From Protopterus annectens (lineage: Eukaryota; Chordata; Ceratodontiformes; Protopteridae): a stretch of DNA of 64,000 nt. Below, one piece after another: positions 33,942 through 46,765 of this stretch. The stretch covers positions 1,200,365,723-1,200,429,722 of the forward strand of contig NC_056737.1 of assembly GCF_019279795.1 (NCBI RefSeq). The letters run 5' to 3'. The translations under genes were made by a program, and so were the position numbers. How positions within the stretch are numbered: position 1 is the first letter of the stretch; each line of letters begins with the position of its first letter. The notes beneath the pieces are model-generated. The model was not told the origin of the DNA. It worked only from the letters and a program-made list of their open reading frames with translations, and did not search any database.

Positions 33942-35441
33942 ATGGGACCAGACAACATCCCAGGCTACGTTTTACACGGACTTCAGAACGAATTGGCTCC
34001 TCACTTAAGCACCATGTTCAATAATAGCCTCGCATCAGGCTTTGTGCCCACTGAATGGTGCACAGCAACAGTCATCCCACTCCACAAAGGGGGAGCCACT
34101 ACTGATCCCGGCAACTGTCGACCTATTAGTCTGACGAGCCTGGTCTGCAAGGTCATGGAATGTATCATCATGGAACTCATAAACAAAGAAATTGGTAACC
34201 TCCAAACTCTGGATCCCACCCAGTTCGGGTTTGTGAAAGGCAGATCATGCCTCCTGAACCTGATCAACTTCTCTGAGGCAGTCACCAAAGCCATAGATGA
34301 GGGTACGGTGGTTCACACAGCCTATCTTGACCTTGTCAAGGCTTTCTACACCATCCCCCATTCTGGAATTATAGCTAAACTCATTAAACTAGGTATAAAT
34401 CCCTACGTCACAAGATGGGTTGCCAACTGGTTCACTGACAGAACCCACACTGTAAAAGTTGCAGATTCCAAATCTGACCTCAAAGCAGTGACAAGTGGAG
34501 TACCACAGGGTTCCGTCCTGGGACCTCTCCTGTGTGGTATCTACTTCTCTGAAGTACAGGCCAACACAGAAGGCCTCTGGCTAACGAAGTTTGCAGATGA
34601 CTGCAAACTAGGAGCCATAGTCAAGTCCCCAAATGATGTGGACATCCTACAGAAGGGCCTCACTGAGACAGATGCCTGGTGTCAGAGCCATGGCCACAAG
34701 CTCAATGCCAAAATGTGCAGTGTCATCCCCTTTGATAAAAGCTCTGTACCCATGAACTACCACATAGGCAGCAATCTACTTAACACTGAATGCGTGATAA
34801 GAGACCTTGGGACCCAGGTGGACAGTAGTCTCCCCTTTGATAGTCACATCACCACAGTAGTCAGGAAGTCCTTCTACATGGCACACCTCATCATAAAAGG
34901 GTTCTCATCCAGGAAAAAAAAGGTCATTGTTCCCCTCTACTCTACACTCATTAGACCCATTATAGAATACAATGCCCCTTTTGGAATGTACCTCACAAGA
35001 CATCTGCAGCAGCTGGAAAGGCCACAGAAGTACCTCACAAAGTGGATTACTGGCCTCAAACAAATACCCTACACTGACCACCTCAAAAAACTCCAGCTTT
35101 ACTCCATAGCATATCGCCTACTCCAAGGTGATCTCTGCCTAACATATAAAGCTATGTCAAACCCAGAGCTGTTGGACATTCTACACCTAAAGAAATCCCA
35201 ATCCCTCCGAGCTATATGCTCTAGGGACCTAAACCTTGTCACCACAATAAACAGGACATGCTGGAGGGATAGATTCCTGTCCCAGAGACTTCCCATACCC
35301 TGGAACAGGCTACCCATCTATGTCAAGCAAAGTTCTTCATTAGCACTCTTCAAGAAAAATCTTGATGAGTGGATAGGAAATAGGAAATACACCCCGGGGA
35401 TTACTTCTGTGTCTCTGCTCGACAGTATCACAGGAAAATAA
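33942..35441 (+). CDS. LINE L-III reverse transcriptase part of ORF2, open
   Basis: A 499-residue open stretch covering the whole RT domain. Its motifs are MGPDNIPGYVLHGL, PLHKGGATTDPGNCRPISLT, PTQFGFVKGRSCLLNLI, motif A TAYLDLVKAFYTIPHS, motif B SGVPQGSVLGPLLCGIYF, and motif C LTKFADDCKLGAIV with the catalytic Asp-Asp pair. Motif A keeps its first Asp, but its usual terminal Asp (AFDTIP) is Tyr (AFYTIP). The C-terminal part has LERPQKYLTKWITGL and PIPWNRLPIYVKQSSSLALF. It ends at a stop at 35439-35441, about 90 bp before the element end. Upstream shifts mean it is not joined to the endonuclease. Confidence 0.9.
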   Translation: MGPDNIPGYVLHGLQNELAPHLSTMFNNSLASGFVPTEWCTATVIPLHKGGATTDPGNCRPISLTSLVCKVMECIIMELINKEIGNLQTLDPTQFGFVKGRSCLLNLINFSEAVTKAIDEGTVVHTAYLDLVKAFYTIPHSGIIAKLIKLGINPYVTRWVANWFTDRTHTVKVADSKSDLKAVTSGVPQGSVLGPLLCGIYFSEVQANTEGLWLTKFADDCKLGAIVKSPNDVDILQKGLTETDAWCQSHGHKLNAKMCSVIPFDKSSVPMNYHIGSNLLNTECVIRDLGTQVDSSLPFDSHITTVVRKSFYMAHLIIKGFSSRKKKVIVPLYSTLIRPIIEYNAPFGMYLTRHLQQLERPQKYLTKWITGLKQIPYTDHLKKLQLYSIAYRLLQGDLCLTYKAMSNPELLDILHLKKSQSLRAICSRDLNLVTTINRTCWRDRFLSQRLPIPWNRLPIYVKQSSSLALFKKNLDEWIGNRKYTPGITSVSLLDSITGK

Positions 35442-35534
35442 CTTTCTTGGGTGGCGTAAGCCAGGGAACCTTGTTGGCTAGGCTTACATAGGCCCTTGGG
35501 CCGATAGTCTATTACCTAGCTATGAACCTATGAG

Positions 35535-35750
35535 GTCACCTCATCTCAAAAAACTGAGCATTACTGAATGCTAAGTCTACTATAACAGCTTGCATGCAAG
35601 AAGCTCTCTATGACCTTTCTAACTGCCACTTGCTTGAAAATCAAGTCTTCAGATTCCCAGTCTCTCCTAACTACTTAGCCCTGCCAAATATCGACCCTAT
35701 GACAAATGATAGCCTTATGAGAGCCTTAATTCTACCTGTAGAACTCCCAC
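35535..35750. other. No gene seen
   Basis: Short unclassified spacer between the LINE 3' end and the minisatellite. Confidence 0.5.
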
Positions 35751-35754
35751 CCAG

Positions 35755-35985
35755 TTCATAACCCTAGTCATAAGTCCCTAAGCCTAAAACTCCCTTACAG
35801 CTCCCTAACCCTAAATTCCCAACCCTCCCTAACCCTAAAACTTCCTTTCCACTTCCTAAATCTAAAACTCCCTTCACACTATCTAAACCTGATAAACCCT
35901 TCCCGCCCTTAATCCTAAGACTTCCCTCCTGCTCCCTGCTCCTAAAACTCCCCAAACCCTAAAATCCCACTCCACTCCCTCCTCA
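35755..35985. repeat. Degenerate telomere-like minisatellite, about 27-bp unit
   Basis: About eight imperfect units of the form CCCTAANCCTAAAACTCCCT plus a short CA-rich end. They contain several exact CCCTAACCCTAA words, the telomere-type hexamer. Unit length varies from about 21 to 29 bp. The open frame on the - strand here (GKEVLGLG-like repeats) is only the repeat read as codons. Confidence 0.65.
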
Positions 35986-36249
35986 TAGCTGCCACCTTTA
36001 CTTTGATCCAACTAGAATAATGCGTTCAGGGAGGTGCAGCAGCTGCTTGCACAAGCTCATAATCATATTTGAGCATGAGTAACAGACTATACGAGCGGCA
36101 AGAAGCTTGAGTGCCTTGCTTTGAGACAGTGTTTTTTTTGAGTGCTTGGGACTCGAGCTCTTGTAGCCGAACCTTGAATGCATCAGTTTATTCCTTCTCG
36201 GACAGTGTGTGCACATTCTATTTGGTGCTGTACCCTCATTTCAGCTTCA

Positions 36250-36910
36250 TCACCTCAAAGTCAAAGTCAAAGTAAACTTTATTGTTGATCAGATGTACCT
36301 AGCAGTGCAAGCTGAATGAAATTTTGCTGCTTGCACCCAGTGCAGCTTGCATGCAGACATAACATAACATATAATTAGAGGGACAGTAAGAGAGATTCAC
36401 ATAGTGTAATAGTTAGGATACTTGGCAACACATACATTTACCACATATTTGGACAATAAGACATAAGACAATATTATACCAGTAGATATTGCACATTGTG
36501 ATTTACTTAGAATAATGCACATCCACATTAGCAGTGCAATAAACTCTGTTCATATTCCACATATATGGAGTGATAACTCTCTCTCTGGCTATTTCACTAA
36601 TAGTAATAGAAGAAATCGGCTAACTGTTCAAGTTATTAAGCAATTGCCAGATAGTTACTATAGACAGTATACCACAGCTTGTGGCATACTGATCCTGTTA
36701 TCTACTGTCATGCTTAACATTTGAGCTCAGCAGCATTATGAATGGAGAGAAGAAACGTCTGTTCAGTCTAGATGTTTTGCAGTGTAACCTGTGATATCGT
36801 CTACCCAAGGAAAGATGGAAGAACATGCTATGCGCAGGATGGGTGGGGTCATCTATTACCTTCCTAGCTCTTACTACACAACTAATCTTGTGCAGGTCAT
36901 CCATGGATGG
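36250..36910 (-). mobile_element. LINE 3' fragment (Rex1/L2-like), C-terminus and tail
   Basis: The - strand frame reads DDPTHPAHSMFFHLSLGRRY then KTSRLNRRFF near 36730-36870. This resembles the DP-HP-H-F--LPSGRRYR---TKTSR---SFFP C-terminal pattern common in vertebrate LINEs. On the same strand the sequence ends with an AATAAAGTTT segment followed by three ACTTTG hexamers at about 36255-36275, a usual short-repeat tail. No RT core remains. Confidence 0.6.
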
Positions 36911-37672
36911 GATCGAGGAACCAATGATTTTTTATTCCTGTTCCTTGTCTTCAGTTTCCTATTTGCTGCTTTGCTATTTCGCTCTTTTAATGCCTGCAAG
37001 CAGCAGGTTGCTCAGTGTTACGTTGACGTTATGATATACTGACACTCTACCAGAGTCCATAGGATAAGGCCATTGCCCTGATGAATCCAGTGATAACTCA
37101 CTTCAGCAGTATTTTACTGCTCCTTCCCCCACAGTTACTCCTCTAGCAAAATGAAAGTAAAATATGGTTGTATTCATGTTACATTCCCCCAAGCTGACAG
37201 TGCACAAATATAATACATACTCCATGGTCTCTGACACATTCCTCGCTGTGATCATCCCAATGGAAGATTAAAAACAATATGCAAAAAGCTTTTTTGGCAT
37301 TTTGAGTACACCTTCCACTACCAAATATCGCTCACTATAAACGTGTCTGTCTAAATATGATGCAGGGTGTCATAAGATCCAGCAACTGACGCGTCATACG
37401 AGCAATGTCTATGAATGACTACTTGGGTCATGGGTAGCAGTTGCAGAAACTCTGTGCACATCTACACTAAGAAAAATTAAATGATACCCAGGAATACAAA
37501 ACCAACATTTATGGCTAACACTACACCTCAGCGTCTTTAGGTCTATGCAGCTGTACTTTAAGTGTTTTCTATAGTCTTTTAAATCTATCCAATGAATGTT
37601 ATTTTTTTTTTCAGTAAGACTACAGGTAAACCAACGTTGTCTAATTGCAAAGAAAAAAAGCCTGGCCGATAA
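36911..37672. other. No gene seen
   Basis: Intron-like sequence up to the DIRS E4 boundary. Nothing recognisable. Confidence 0.55.
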
Positions 37673-37870
37673 ATAGAAGTTATGTTCTTACCATAACGTT
37701 CCATGTTAGTTGTCTTCTTCTCGCCTTCTTCTTGCTGGATGGGTTCGGAGCCGACCTCGGCTCCGACTCGGCCACTCTAAAAGCTCGAGAGTTGGTTCCA
37801 CCGGCTCGAGGCTCCCCTTATATCCCACAATGCTAGGCGAGAGTTACCTCAGATCTCGTTTGTAAGCTAA
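37673..37870 (-). repeat. E4 left terminal inverted repeat plus extension
   Basis: It has the same layout as E3 and keeps both arms of the TCGGAGCCGA palindrome (about 37745-37766). Confidence 0.93.
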
Positions 37871-38061
37871 CCCCAGCTTATAATAGTAACAGTATAACTC
37901 TAAACAGAGTCCACCTCTAACAACAGGAAGAAAGAAGGGTGACCTACATCCTGAACCAGAAAATATGCACAACAGCATATGCCTAAGAAAGAGGTGGTAG
38001 AAAGAGAGGTCACAATCACAACTCCTCTAGGTCTGTCCAGGCCAGGGGAAGGAGGTGGGGC

Positions 38062-38160
38062 AAGAAGAAGCGAGAAGACAACTAACATGGAACGTTATAG
38101 TAAGAACATAACTTCTATATGTTAAGTTGTCTATCTCGCCTTCATTCTTGCTGGATGGGA
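38062..38160. repeat. E4 internal complementary region
   Basis: ACTAACATGGAACGTTATAG...ACATAACTTCTAT joined to ATGTTAAGTTGTCTATCTCG... is the reverse complement of the joined ends. Confidence 0.92.
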
Positions 38161-38190
38161 CCGCGTCCCTAGCACCTTGTCCCGGGTGGC

Positions 38191-39363
38191 CTAACGGAAC
38201 AGACTCCTGAGAACAGTGGAACCAAAGTTAGCTCTATGCCTAGAAGCTAAGTCCAACTTATAATGAGAAATGAAAGTGTGAGGAGTAGCCCAAGTAGCCG
38301 CTGCACAAATGGTGTCAATAGGCAGTCTGTCTTGGAAGGCTAAAGAAGTAGCCAAAGCTCTGGTGGAATGGGCCTTAGGTTTATTAGGCAGTTTTTGGTG
38401 TCTAATTTCATGTACAAGGGAAATCAAAGATGTTAGCCATCTGGATAATGATAATTTTGAAACTGAAAGTCCCTTTCTGCTTTCCGCATAGGAGACAAAC
38501 AGCTGATCAGATTTCCTGAATTGTTTTGTTCTATCCAAGTAGTACCTCAATTGACGATGAACATCCAGGCAGTGTAATTTTTGTTCAGACCTATTGGAAT
38601 ATTCTGGAAAAAAGACAGGTAGGTCAATGCTTTGATTTAGATTTGACGTCGAGACCACCTTAGGCAAAAAGGACGGGTTAGTTCGTAAGGATACTCTGTC
38701 CTTATGAAACAATAGATAAGGAGGACGACAGCTGAGTGCTTGAAGCTCTGAAACTCTTCTAGCTGAAGTAATAGCTACCAGAAAAAGAGTCTTCCATGAT
38801 AGCAATTTTAAAGAACAGGAGACTGCAGGTTCGAAAGGGGGAAGAATCAAAGAAGCAAGAACTAAATTTAGGTCCCAAGGAGAAGGAGGATTTCTTATAG
38901 GAGGTCTGAGAAGAAAAACTCCTTTCAAAAAGGCTTTGCAAAGCTTGTGGGACATTAAAGCAGATTCAGAAATACCCACATGAAAGTTAGAAATAGCTGC
39001 CAATTGAACTTTAAGAGTAGAGGGAGATGAACCTGCATGGAAGAGTTCAGCTAGAAAATCAAGGACTAATTGGATGGAAGCAGTGAAAGGATCTATGTCC
39101 TTTCCTTGAGCCCAATACGTGAAGCGTTTCCACTTACTCAAATAAATCTTCCGAGTGGAAGATTTATGGGAAGCTATCAAAATATCTCGAACAGAGTGAG
39201 ATAATTGAGGAAGCCTGGCTAAGGTTGGAACTGGAGGAACCAAGCAGTGAGGTTCAGAGAGGGAGGAGCGATGAAACTGACCCGACTGATGGATCAAAAG
39301 ATCTGGAACTAGGTCCAGATTCCACGGTCGCTCAAAAGAAATCGATGTAGAAAGGGGAACCAC
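38191..39363 (-). CDS. DIRS tyrosine recombinase (E4), open reading frame
   Basis: A 390-residue open frame, nearly identical to the E3 recombinase over its length. The core-binding part has RKIYLSKWKRFTYWAQGKDI. The catalytic residues are Arg202 (SARRVSELQAL), His332 and Arg335 (HSTRALATS) and the Tyr368 nucleophile (FISHYKLD). It ends STVLRSLFR. The upstream overlapping part that continues the reading in E5 is cut off here by a shift near 39360, so the N-terminus is shorter than in E3 and E5. The missing part precedes the core-binding region. Confidence 0.92.
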   Translation of the reverse strand: MVPLSTSISFERPWNLDLVPDLLIHQSGQFHRSSLSEPHCLVPPVPTLARLPQLSHSVRDILIASHKSSTRKIYLSKWKRFTYWAQGKDIDPFTASIQLVLDFLAELFHAGSSPSTLKVQLAAISNFHVGISESALMSHKLCKAFLKGVFLLRPPIRNPPSPWDLNLVLASLILPPFEPAVSCSLKLLSWKTLFLVAITSARRVSELQALSCRPPYLLFHKDRVSLRTNPSFLPKVVSTSNLNQSIDLPVFFPEYSNRSEQKLHCLDVHRQLRYYLDRTKQFRKSDQLFVSYAESRKGLSVSKLSLSRWLTSLISLVHEIRHQKLPNKPKAHSTRALATSLAFQDRLPIDTICAAATWATPHTFISHYKLDLASRHRANFGSTVLRSLFR

Positions 39364-39439
39364 ACCTGTCGAGGCCAGTAAGGAGCAATGAGGATCAATG
39401 AGGCCTTCTGAGCGATAGCTTTCTGTATCACTTGAGAGA

Positions 39440-41024
39440 TTAGTGGGAAGGGAGGAAATGCATACAGAAGTCCCGGGGCCAAACTTGGACTAGAGCGTCT
39501 CTGCTGGGTTGGCCTGGTAAAGGGAATAGAGTGAAATATTCTCTGCACTTGCTGTTTTGGGGAGTAGCAAAAAGATCGCAGCAAGGCTGACCCCACTTGA
39601 GAAAAATTTCTCTCACAACAGAGTCTTTCAGAGACCACTCGTGAGGCATGAGGATAGCTCTGCTCAACTTGTCCGCAATTTGATTGGACTTCCCGGGGAT
39701 GTGCGTTGCTATCAGAAACCGCTGAGAAGAAATCGCCCATTGCCACAGTCTGAGTGCTTCTCGACACAGGGGGTATGACCTGGTTCCGCCTTGTTTGTTG
39801 ATGTACCACACTACAGACATATTGTCTGTCTGGATTGCAATCGTTCCCAAGGGAAGAAAGTCTTGAAGGGCTTGCAACGCTAAAAGCACTGCTCTCATCT
39901 CCAGAACATTTATGTGCAAGTGGCATTCGTTTGGTTGCCATGTGCCCTGGATCGTCCTGCCCTGATAATGCCCCCCCCACCCGATCAGGGAGGCATCCGT
40001 TGTCAGAGTAGCAACCGGAGGGGGTGGAACAAAGGGTCTTCCCAACAAGAGCTGAGTTGAAGACATCCACCACATGAGATGATTTTTGCACACTTGCGTG
40101 ATCATAATGGTGTGAGACATTGGAAGTTGCTGGTATGACCATTGAGTAAAGAGCATCCATTGAAGGATCCGCATGTGGAATCTGGCTAATGGAAGCAGAG
40201 GTATGGCCGCCGCCATAATTCCCAACACTTTCAGAACTAACCTGGCTTTGATTCTGTTGTTGTTGAAAAGGAGTGAGACCAGTTTGTGAATGTCTGTTAT
40301 TCTCTGATGTGTTAGTCTCGCAGACATGTTTACTGTGTCTAGATTTGCGCCTATGTAGGTAATAATGCGACAAGGCGACAAAACAGACTTTTCGCAATTC
40401 ATTGAAATACCCAGCTTTTGACAAATGCGAAAAGTGTAATCCCTGGCCATCAGAAGGAGATGCTTGGTGGGAGCTGTGAGGAGCCAGTCGTCCAAATATG
40501 GAAACACCTGGAATCCTTGTCATCTCAGGTGAGAAGCTACCACTGCCATGCATTTGGTAAACACCGGGGGCAGTGGTGAGACCAAAGGGCAGGGCCCTGA
40601 ACTGAAAATGACTGGTTCCCAGCCTGAAGCGGAGGAATCTTCTGGAGCGTCTGTTCATTTTATGTGATAGTACGCATCCTGAAGGTCACTAGAGCACATC
40701 CAGTTTCCTTTGCCCAAAAGGGGAAGGATGGATTGCAGCGTGACCATCGAAATCTTGTTTTCTTGACTGATCTGTTCAAGATACTGAGATCCAAAATTGG
40801 TCTCCAGTCCCCTGTTTTCTTTGGAACTAAAAAGAACCTTGAGTAGATTCGGATCCTTGCTGGTCTGCTGGAACTGGCTGAATTGCTCTTTTTGCAAGCA
40901 GTTTTGAAATCTCCAAAACCGCTAGATCCCTTTGAGCGGGTGGAACATCTGGAAGGGATTTTTGACTGATTTGGAATGCGAAGAAAGGGGATAGAATAGC
41001 CTTGAAATGATGGACTGTACCCAT
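39440..41024 (-). pseudogene. DIRS RT / RNase H / methylase-like (E4), frameshifted at the 5' part
   Basis: A 355-residue frame (39440-40507) starts at the catalytic FPYLDDWLL and runs through all RNase H motifs: TTDASLIGWGGHY, HINVLEMRAVLLAL, QTDNMSVVWYINKQGG and HIPGKSNQIADKLSRAIL. It then enters the methylase-like block (CDLFATPQNSKC, LFPLPGQPSRDAL) before shifting at about 39470. The upstream part, with motif A (CSSDLQDAYYHIK), is in other frames (40655-40897). FGLTTAP is joined to the wrong frame at 40560. RNase H is preserved; RT is split. Confidence 0.9.
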
Positions 41025-41132
41025 TTGTCTTGAGTCAGGGATAGCCAGGCTTCTGGGTACAGTGACAATCTTCCCACGACTGCCTCGAAGATGGGCAGTC
41101 GGGCAACACCTCAGGGATGCTGAAAGGGCTTG

Positions 41133-43358
41133 TCAGGAAGGCTTCCCGATTGCCCTGGTTCTCGGACCCCCTGCCCCTAGGGCGCGTCTACCATTGTTAT
41201 TCCTGCCTCTGCCTCTGGCGGGAAACGACTCTGTCGTCAGGCGAAGTCCCTTGAGATTGTTTACGGAACCACATCTTTCCACCTTTCTGGCCTTTGGGGT
41301 AAGGCCTAGAAGGAGTAGAAAAACGGACTCCGACGGCAGAAAGGGTCTTGCCATCAGTTTCGCACCTGGTCAAGGTTTCTTTCACTTGAGGACCAAAGAG
41401 GGATGTTCCATCAAGCGGGTAGTTAGTGAAAGACGTCTTGAAGGGGTCCGCAAAATTGCATAGCCGCATCCAGGCATGCCTACGTAAGGCCACACCTGTC
41501 CCTGCGGCTCTACTCGCTCCATCAGCCGCGTAAGAAAGAAGGCGCATGGAGGAGTTGGTTATGGAGTTAAGGGTAGCCAGCTGCGTGTTCATCTTATCTT
41601 GGAAACCCGCAGCTGTAGGGTCCTTTAACATTTCACTCGCTTCCTTGATCAAGTCCCTTTGAAGACGAGTAAAATGGCACAGGTAGTTCAGCGACGCATG
41701 GTAAATGTCGCTGGCGAGAACATCCGCTTCCGTACCTGTCCATGGACCTAGATTCCTTGTTAGGTGGATGGACAGGTACTGAAGGATCAGCTAGCTCCTT
41801 CTTAGTGGCAGCAGCTACCACCATAGCATCCACAGAAACTCCTTTTGTTAAGAACTGTTTGTCTGCTGGTGCCGTTATGAACTTGGAGGGTCTCCTGGGA
41901 GTGGGGTCCACTGAATCAGGAGCCGTCCATGCCTTCTTAGCAACCACCTGCATGAGGGGGTCAAAGGGGGGGGACACCCAGGAGGTGGAAGGACGAGAGC
42001 CAAACGCCTCAAGATACACAGATTCGTCCTCCGAAGGGTTGAGGGCTGGCCAATTTCCCCTCTGCTTCAGGATCTCTAGAATGTCTGCAAATGAGACATC
42101 TTCAGAAGGGGAACGGGGGGAACCCTCAGAATCATCCAAATCTGTGTCTGACGTGATGGACTCAGGTGAGTCAATGTGTTTCCTCTTACACTTCCTCTTC
42201 CGAGGGGGCTCTTCTGCCAAATCAGGAGAGGCCTCGGAAGAGGATGAAATCCCCACAGGGGGTTCCTGAGGAGCTGGCTCTCTGCGGTCCGGGATGAGGG
42301 AGTGAGTCGACTTGACCTGAGGCACCGTAGAGGGAGGGGCGGACGGAGCCGACTGTGGAGTAGAGCCAGGCTCTAACACACTCCGCATGACCTCGAATGC
42401 ACCCCTGTCAGGCAGAGCCAGAGGTCCCCGCTCCGAGAAGCTAAGAACCCCCCTCGGCACCGACAGTAATGGCTCCGAGGCCGATGTCGGAGCCGAACTC
42501 ACCAGCGCCGAAGCACCGAGAGGAGAGGGGGTGGGACAAGGGTCCGATGCCACTCACCCCTCGGAGCCGGCGAGGAAGTCGGCGCCGAGATTCTTCCAAG
42601 GAAGAAATCGGAGCCGGCGGAGCCGAAGACAAATGTATCGGGTCCGGCGCTATCACAGTCTCGGTTCCGACGCGACCCGGCTCCGAGCTCAAGAGAGTCG
42701 AAGGAGGAATATATTGATGGACCGGGGCAGGCATCGACTGATGAGTCGGGCTCTGAAGCATCTGGGCCAGTGCCTCGGACTTAAGAAGTCGACTCACTAC
42801 CCTCTGAAGGTCATGATCCGACAGCCTCGATGACCTAGAGGAGTGAGATCTTTGGCTCCGTTCAGACAGCAGGGGAGATCCTGGAGCTGAATGAACGGAG
42901 CCAAGAGATGGTGACCTGGACCTCTTTTTAGTTGTCGGCTCCGAAGGTCTGGTCGGAGCCGACACAGGAACTTCTAATACCTCGGCTCCGGCCGGAGCCG
43001 AGGGAACCGCAGAAACTGTGGACTGAGACTCATCGGCTCCAGTCGGAGCCGATGTAGGCAGAGGTTTAGAAACCTTAGGTCTCGGCTCAGTTGTCGGAGC
43101 CGAAGACCTAGATGCCTTAGAGGGCTTCCCTGTAGAAACAGAAAGGGAATCCTCTGGCTTGAGTAAGCCCCTTAAGATCAATTTATTTTTTCTTTCCTGC
43201 AGGACCCTGGGGCTGAAGCCATGGCACACAGCACAGGAGTCCTGCAGGTGCAAAGGTCCCAGACAGTAGACACAAGAAGTGTGAGCGTCTGTCAGAGACA
43301 TTTTCTGACAGCACGCATCACACTTCTTGAATCCGGAGACCTTTGCTTCCTTAGACAT
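41133..43358 (-). pseudogene. DIRS gag-like ORF1 (E4), in three main pieces
   Basis: It starts at the ATG at 43358 (MSKEAKVSGFKKCDACCQKM). All three cysteine pairs (CDAC, CVYC, CAVCHGF) are in one frame with RVLQERKNKLILRGLLKPED, SEPTTKKRSRSPSLG and LSDHDLQRVVSRLLKSEALA (42441-43358). The second piece (41633-42553) has DLDDSEGSPRSPSEDVSFAD and MDRYG, and the third (41197-41652) has YAADGASRAAGTGVALRR and FGPQVKETLTRCETDGK. Two shifts (about 42500 and 41700) separate them. The best preserved N-terminal Gag of the window. Confidence 0.9.
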
Positions 43359-43674
43359 TTCTAAAGGTGTAATTAAACACACACACAAACACACTAATTA
43401 CACCCTGTCAAGTTTAAATTATAATAAACCACTAACTAGGTTTTTAAAATAAGAAATAATACACACACTCCACTAGGGAAAGAGAAAAGGCCTGTAGGCC
43501 CAAGGGAAGAACCTAAAGTTCTTGAGGGAAAAAAACGGGAATTTTTTAGAAGGGGATAAAAATTTCTCTAAACTAAGGGAAATAAGTAAAAATATTAAAA
43601 TTAAAGGGGTTTTAATAGACTAACTTACACAATAAAAGTCACTTACCAAGAACCGGTAGAAAACCAACACCTCG

Positions 43675-43836
43675 ATAGCTGTAGCGGCAAACGAGATCTG
43701 AGGTAACTCTCGCCTAGCATTGTGGGATATAAGGGGAGCCTCGAGCCGGTGGAACCAACTCTCGAGCTTTTAGAGTGGCCGAGGTCGGCTCCGAACCCAT
43801 CCAGCAAGAATGAAGGCGAGATAGACAACTTAACAT
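43675..43836 (-). repeat. E4 right terminal inverted repeat, with palindrome arm deleted
   Basis: The inverse of the left repeat, except that about 11 bases (GTCGGAGCCGA) are missing at about 43781, between two GCCGA words. One arm of the palindrome is therefore lost in this repeat only. Confidence 0.9.
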
Positions 43837-45849
<2,013 letters not shown>

Positions 45850-46765
45850 GATCCAATACAATGTATCACTTTTCTTTCCCCAAAAGGAAGAACTACTACT
45901 GGAAAAAGAGTCCTTCACCCTCAGCTATAAAACAGTCTCCCCACTGAGGCCACCACATGCAAAAAGCATATCTCAAAGCCCTACAAACATACAAAAAACA
46001 TATCTCAAAGCCCTACAGACATACAAAAACCATGTCTCAAAGCCTTACAAACCACCTGTAACATCACCTGCAGATATCTGTGTCACTCTGGCTCCAAGAA
46101 AAGAACACCACTGCTTCCTTTTGGGTAAAGCCAAAAGGTTACCTTTGGGACTCAGAACCACTCTACTTGTAACAGGCCTAGACTTCAAATTCACTAACGT
46201 TAACTCATTAACCTTCCTGGCAAGCCCACTACATGACAGAAACCACTCTTTACAACTGTAGATCCTTCCCAGCACATATCTCTACCCTTCAGGCCCCTTA
46301 TGTAAACCTGCACTCTACTGAATATGCCTTCTCTGTTTTTGGCCCTAATATCTGGGCTACTACCACTCCACTTAGAAAATGTATTACGCCCTTTCCAAAA
46401 TTTCAGTCAGAACTAAAATCTTCCTTCTTCAAACAAGCAAAATGTTACTGCTTCCATAACAGTGGAGTCACATAAATCACCATAAAACCCCACTATTCAG
46501 CAAAAGTTCTATATTAATTATACTTGAAAACGTGCATATTCCTTCTGATAACATCACAGATATACTGTAACTACGAACAGTGTAATTGTTATTGTTTAAA
46601 AAAGTTACATTCTGTCTGACATTGATAACATTATAGTGTAACTGCTGTGTGTTATTTTTGACCTGACTGGACAGCTCATGTACCCCCAGTCTGAGCCTGA
46701 AAATGGTCCAGTAGAACAAGTGCTCTGCTCAAGTCAAACAATACAAATAAATAAATAAAACAATA
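45850..46765 (+). mobile_element. LINE 3' fragment (L2-like)
   Basis: The frame at 46233-46475 contains YAFSVFGPNIWATTTPLRKC then FQSELKSSFFKQAKCY. This resembles the FSV-GP-LWN-LP-----S---FK--LK--LF C-terminus of vertebrate L2-type LINEs. It is followed by a UTR and an AAATAAATAAATAAA tail at about 46742-46757. At 45967-46045 there are 2.7 copies of a 32-bp repeat (CATATCTCAAAGCCCTACA...). The RT core is missing or unrecognisable. Confidence 0.55.

Larger units (their letters stand above)
31660..35534 (+). mobile_element. CR1/L2-type LINE L-III, full length or nearly so
   Basis: The best preserved LINE of the window. It has ORF1 with an esterase domain, ORF2 with endonuclease and RT, and a 3' terminus ending GCTATGAACCTATGAG. 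Most of the RT is one open frame of 499 residues, but ORF1 and the endonuclease carry several frameshifts. No poly-A tail is visible, in line with the short-repeat 3' ends of CR1/L2 elements. Confidence 0.92.
37673..43836 (-). mobile_element. DIRS retrotransposon E4, full length
   Basis: A complete - strand element of about 6.16 kb, sister copy of E3. It has inverted terminal repeats, an internal complementary region and all three frames. The left boundary ATAGAAGTTATG and right boundary ACTTAACAT are set by the circle-junction complement. The recombinase frame is open and RT/RNase H is open over most of its length. It lies only 358 bp upstream of the sodium-channel exon, in antisense orientation. 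Confidence 0.96.

Noticed and set aside
35764..35955. 63-residue - strand frame with Gly-Leu repeats
   Set aside because: Translation of the minisatellite, not a gene.
36511..37042. Possible additional exons encoding membrane segments (LFLFLVFSFLFAALLF near 36930)
   Set aside because: The frame does not match sodium-channel segments and lacks convincing splice sites; part of it overlaps a LINE fragment on the other strand.
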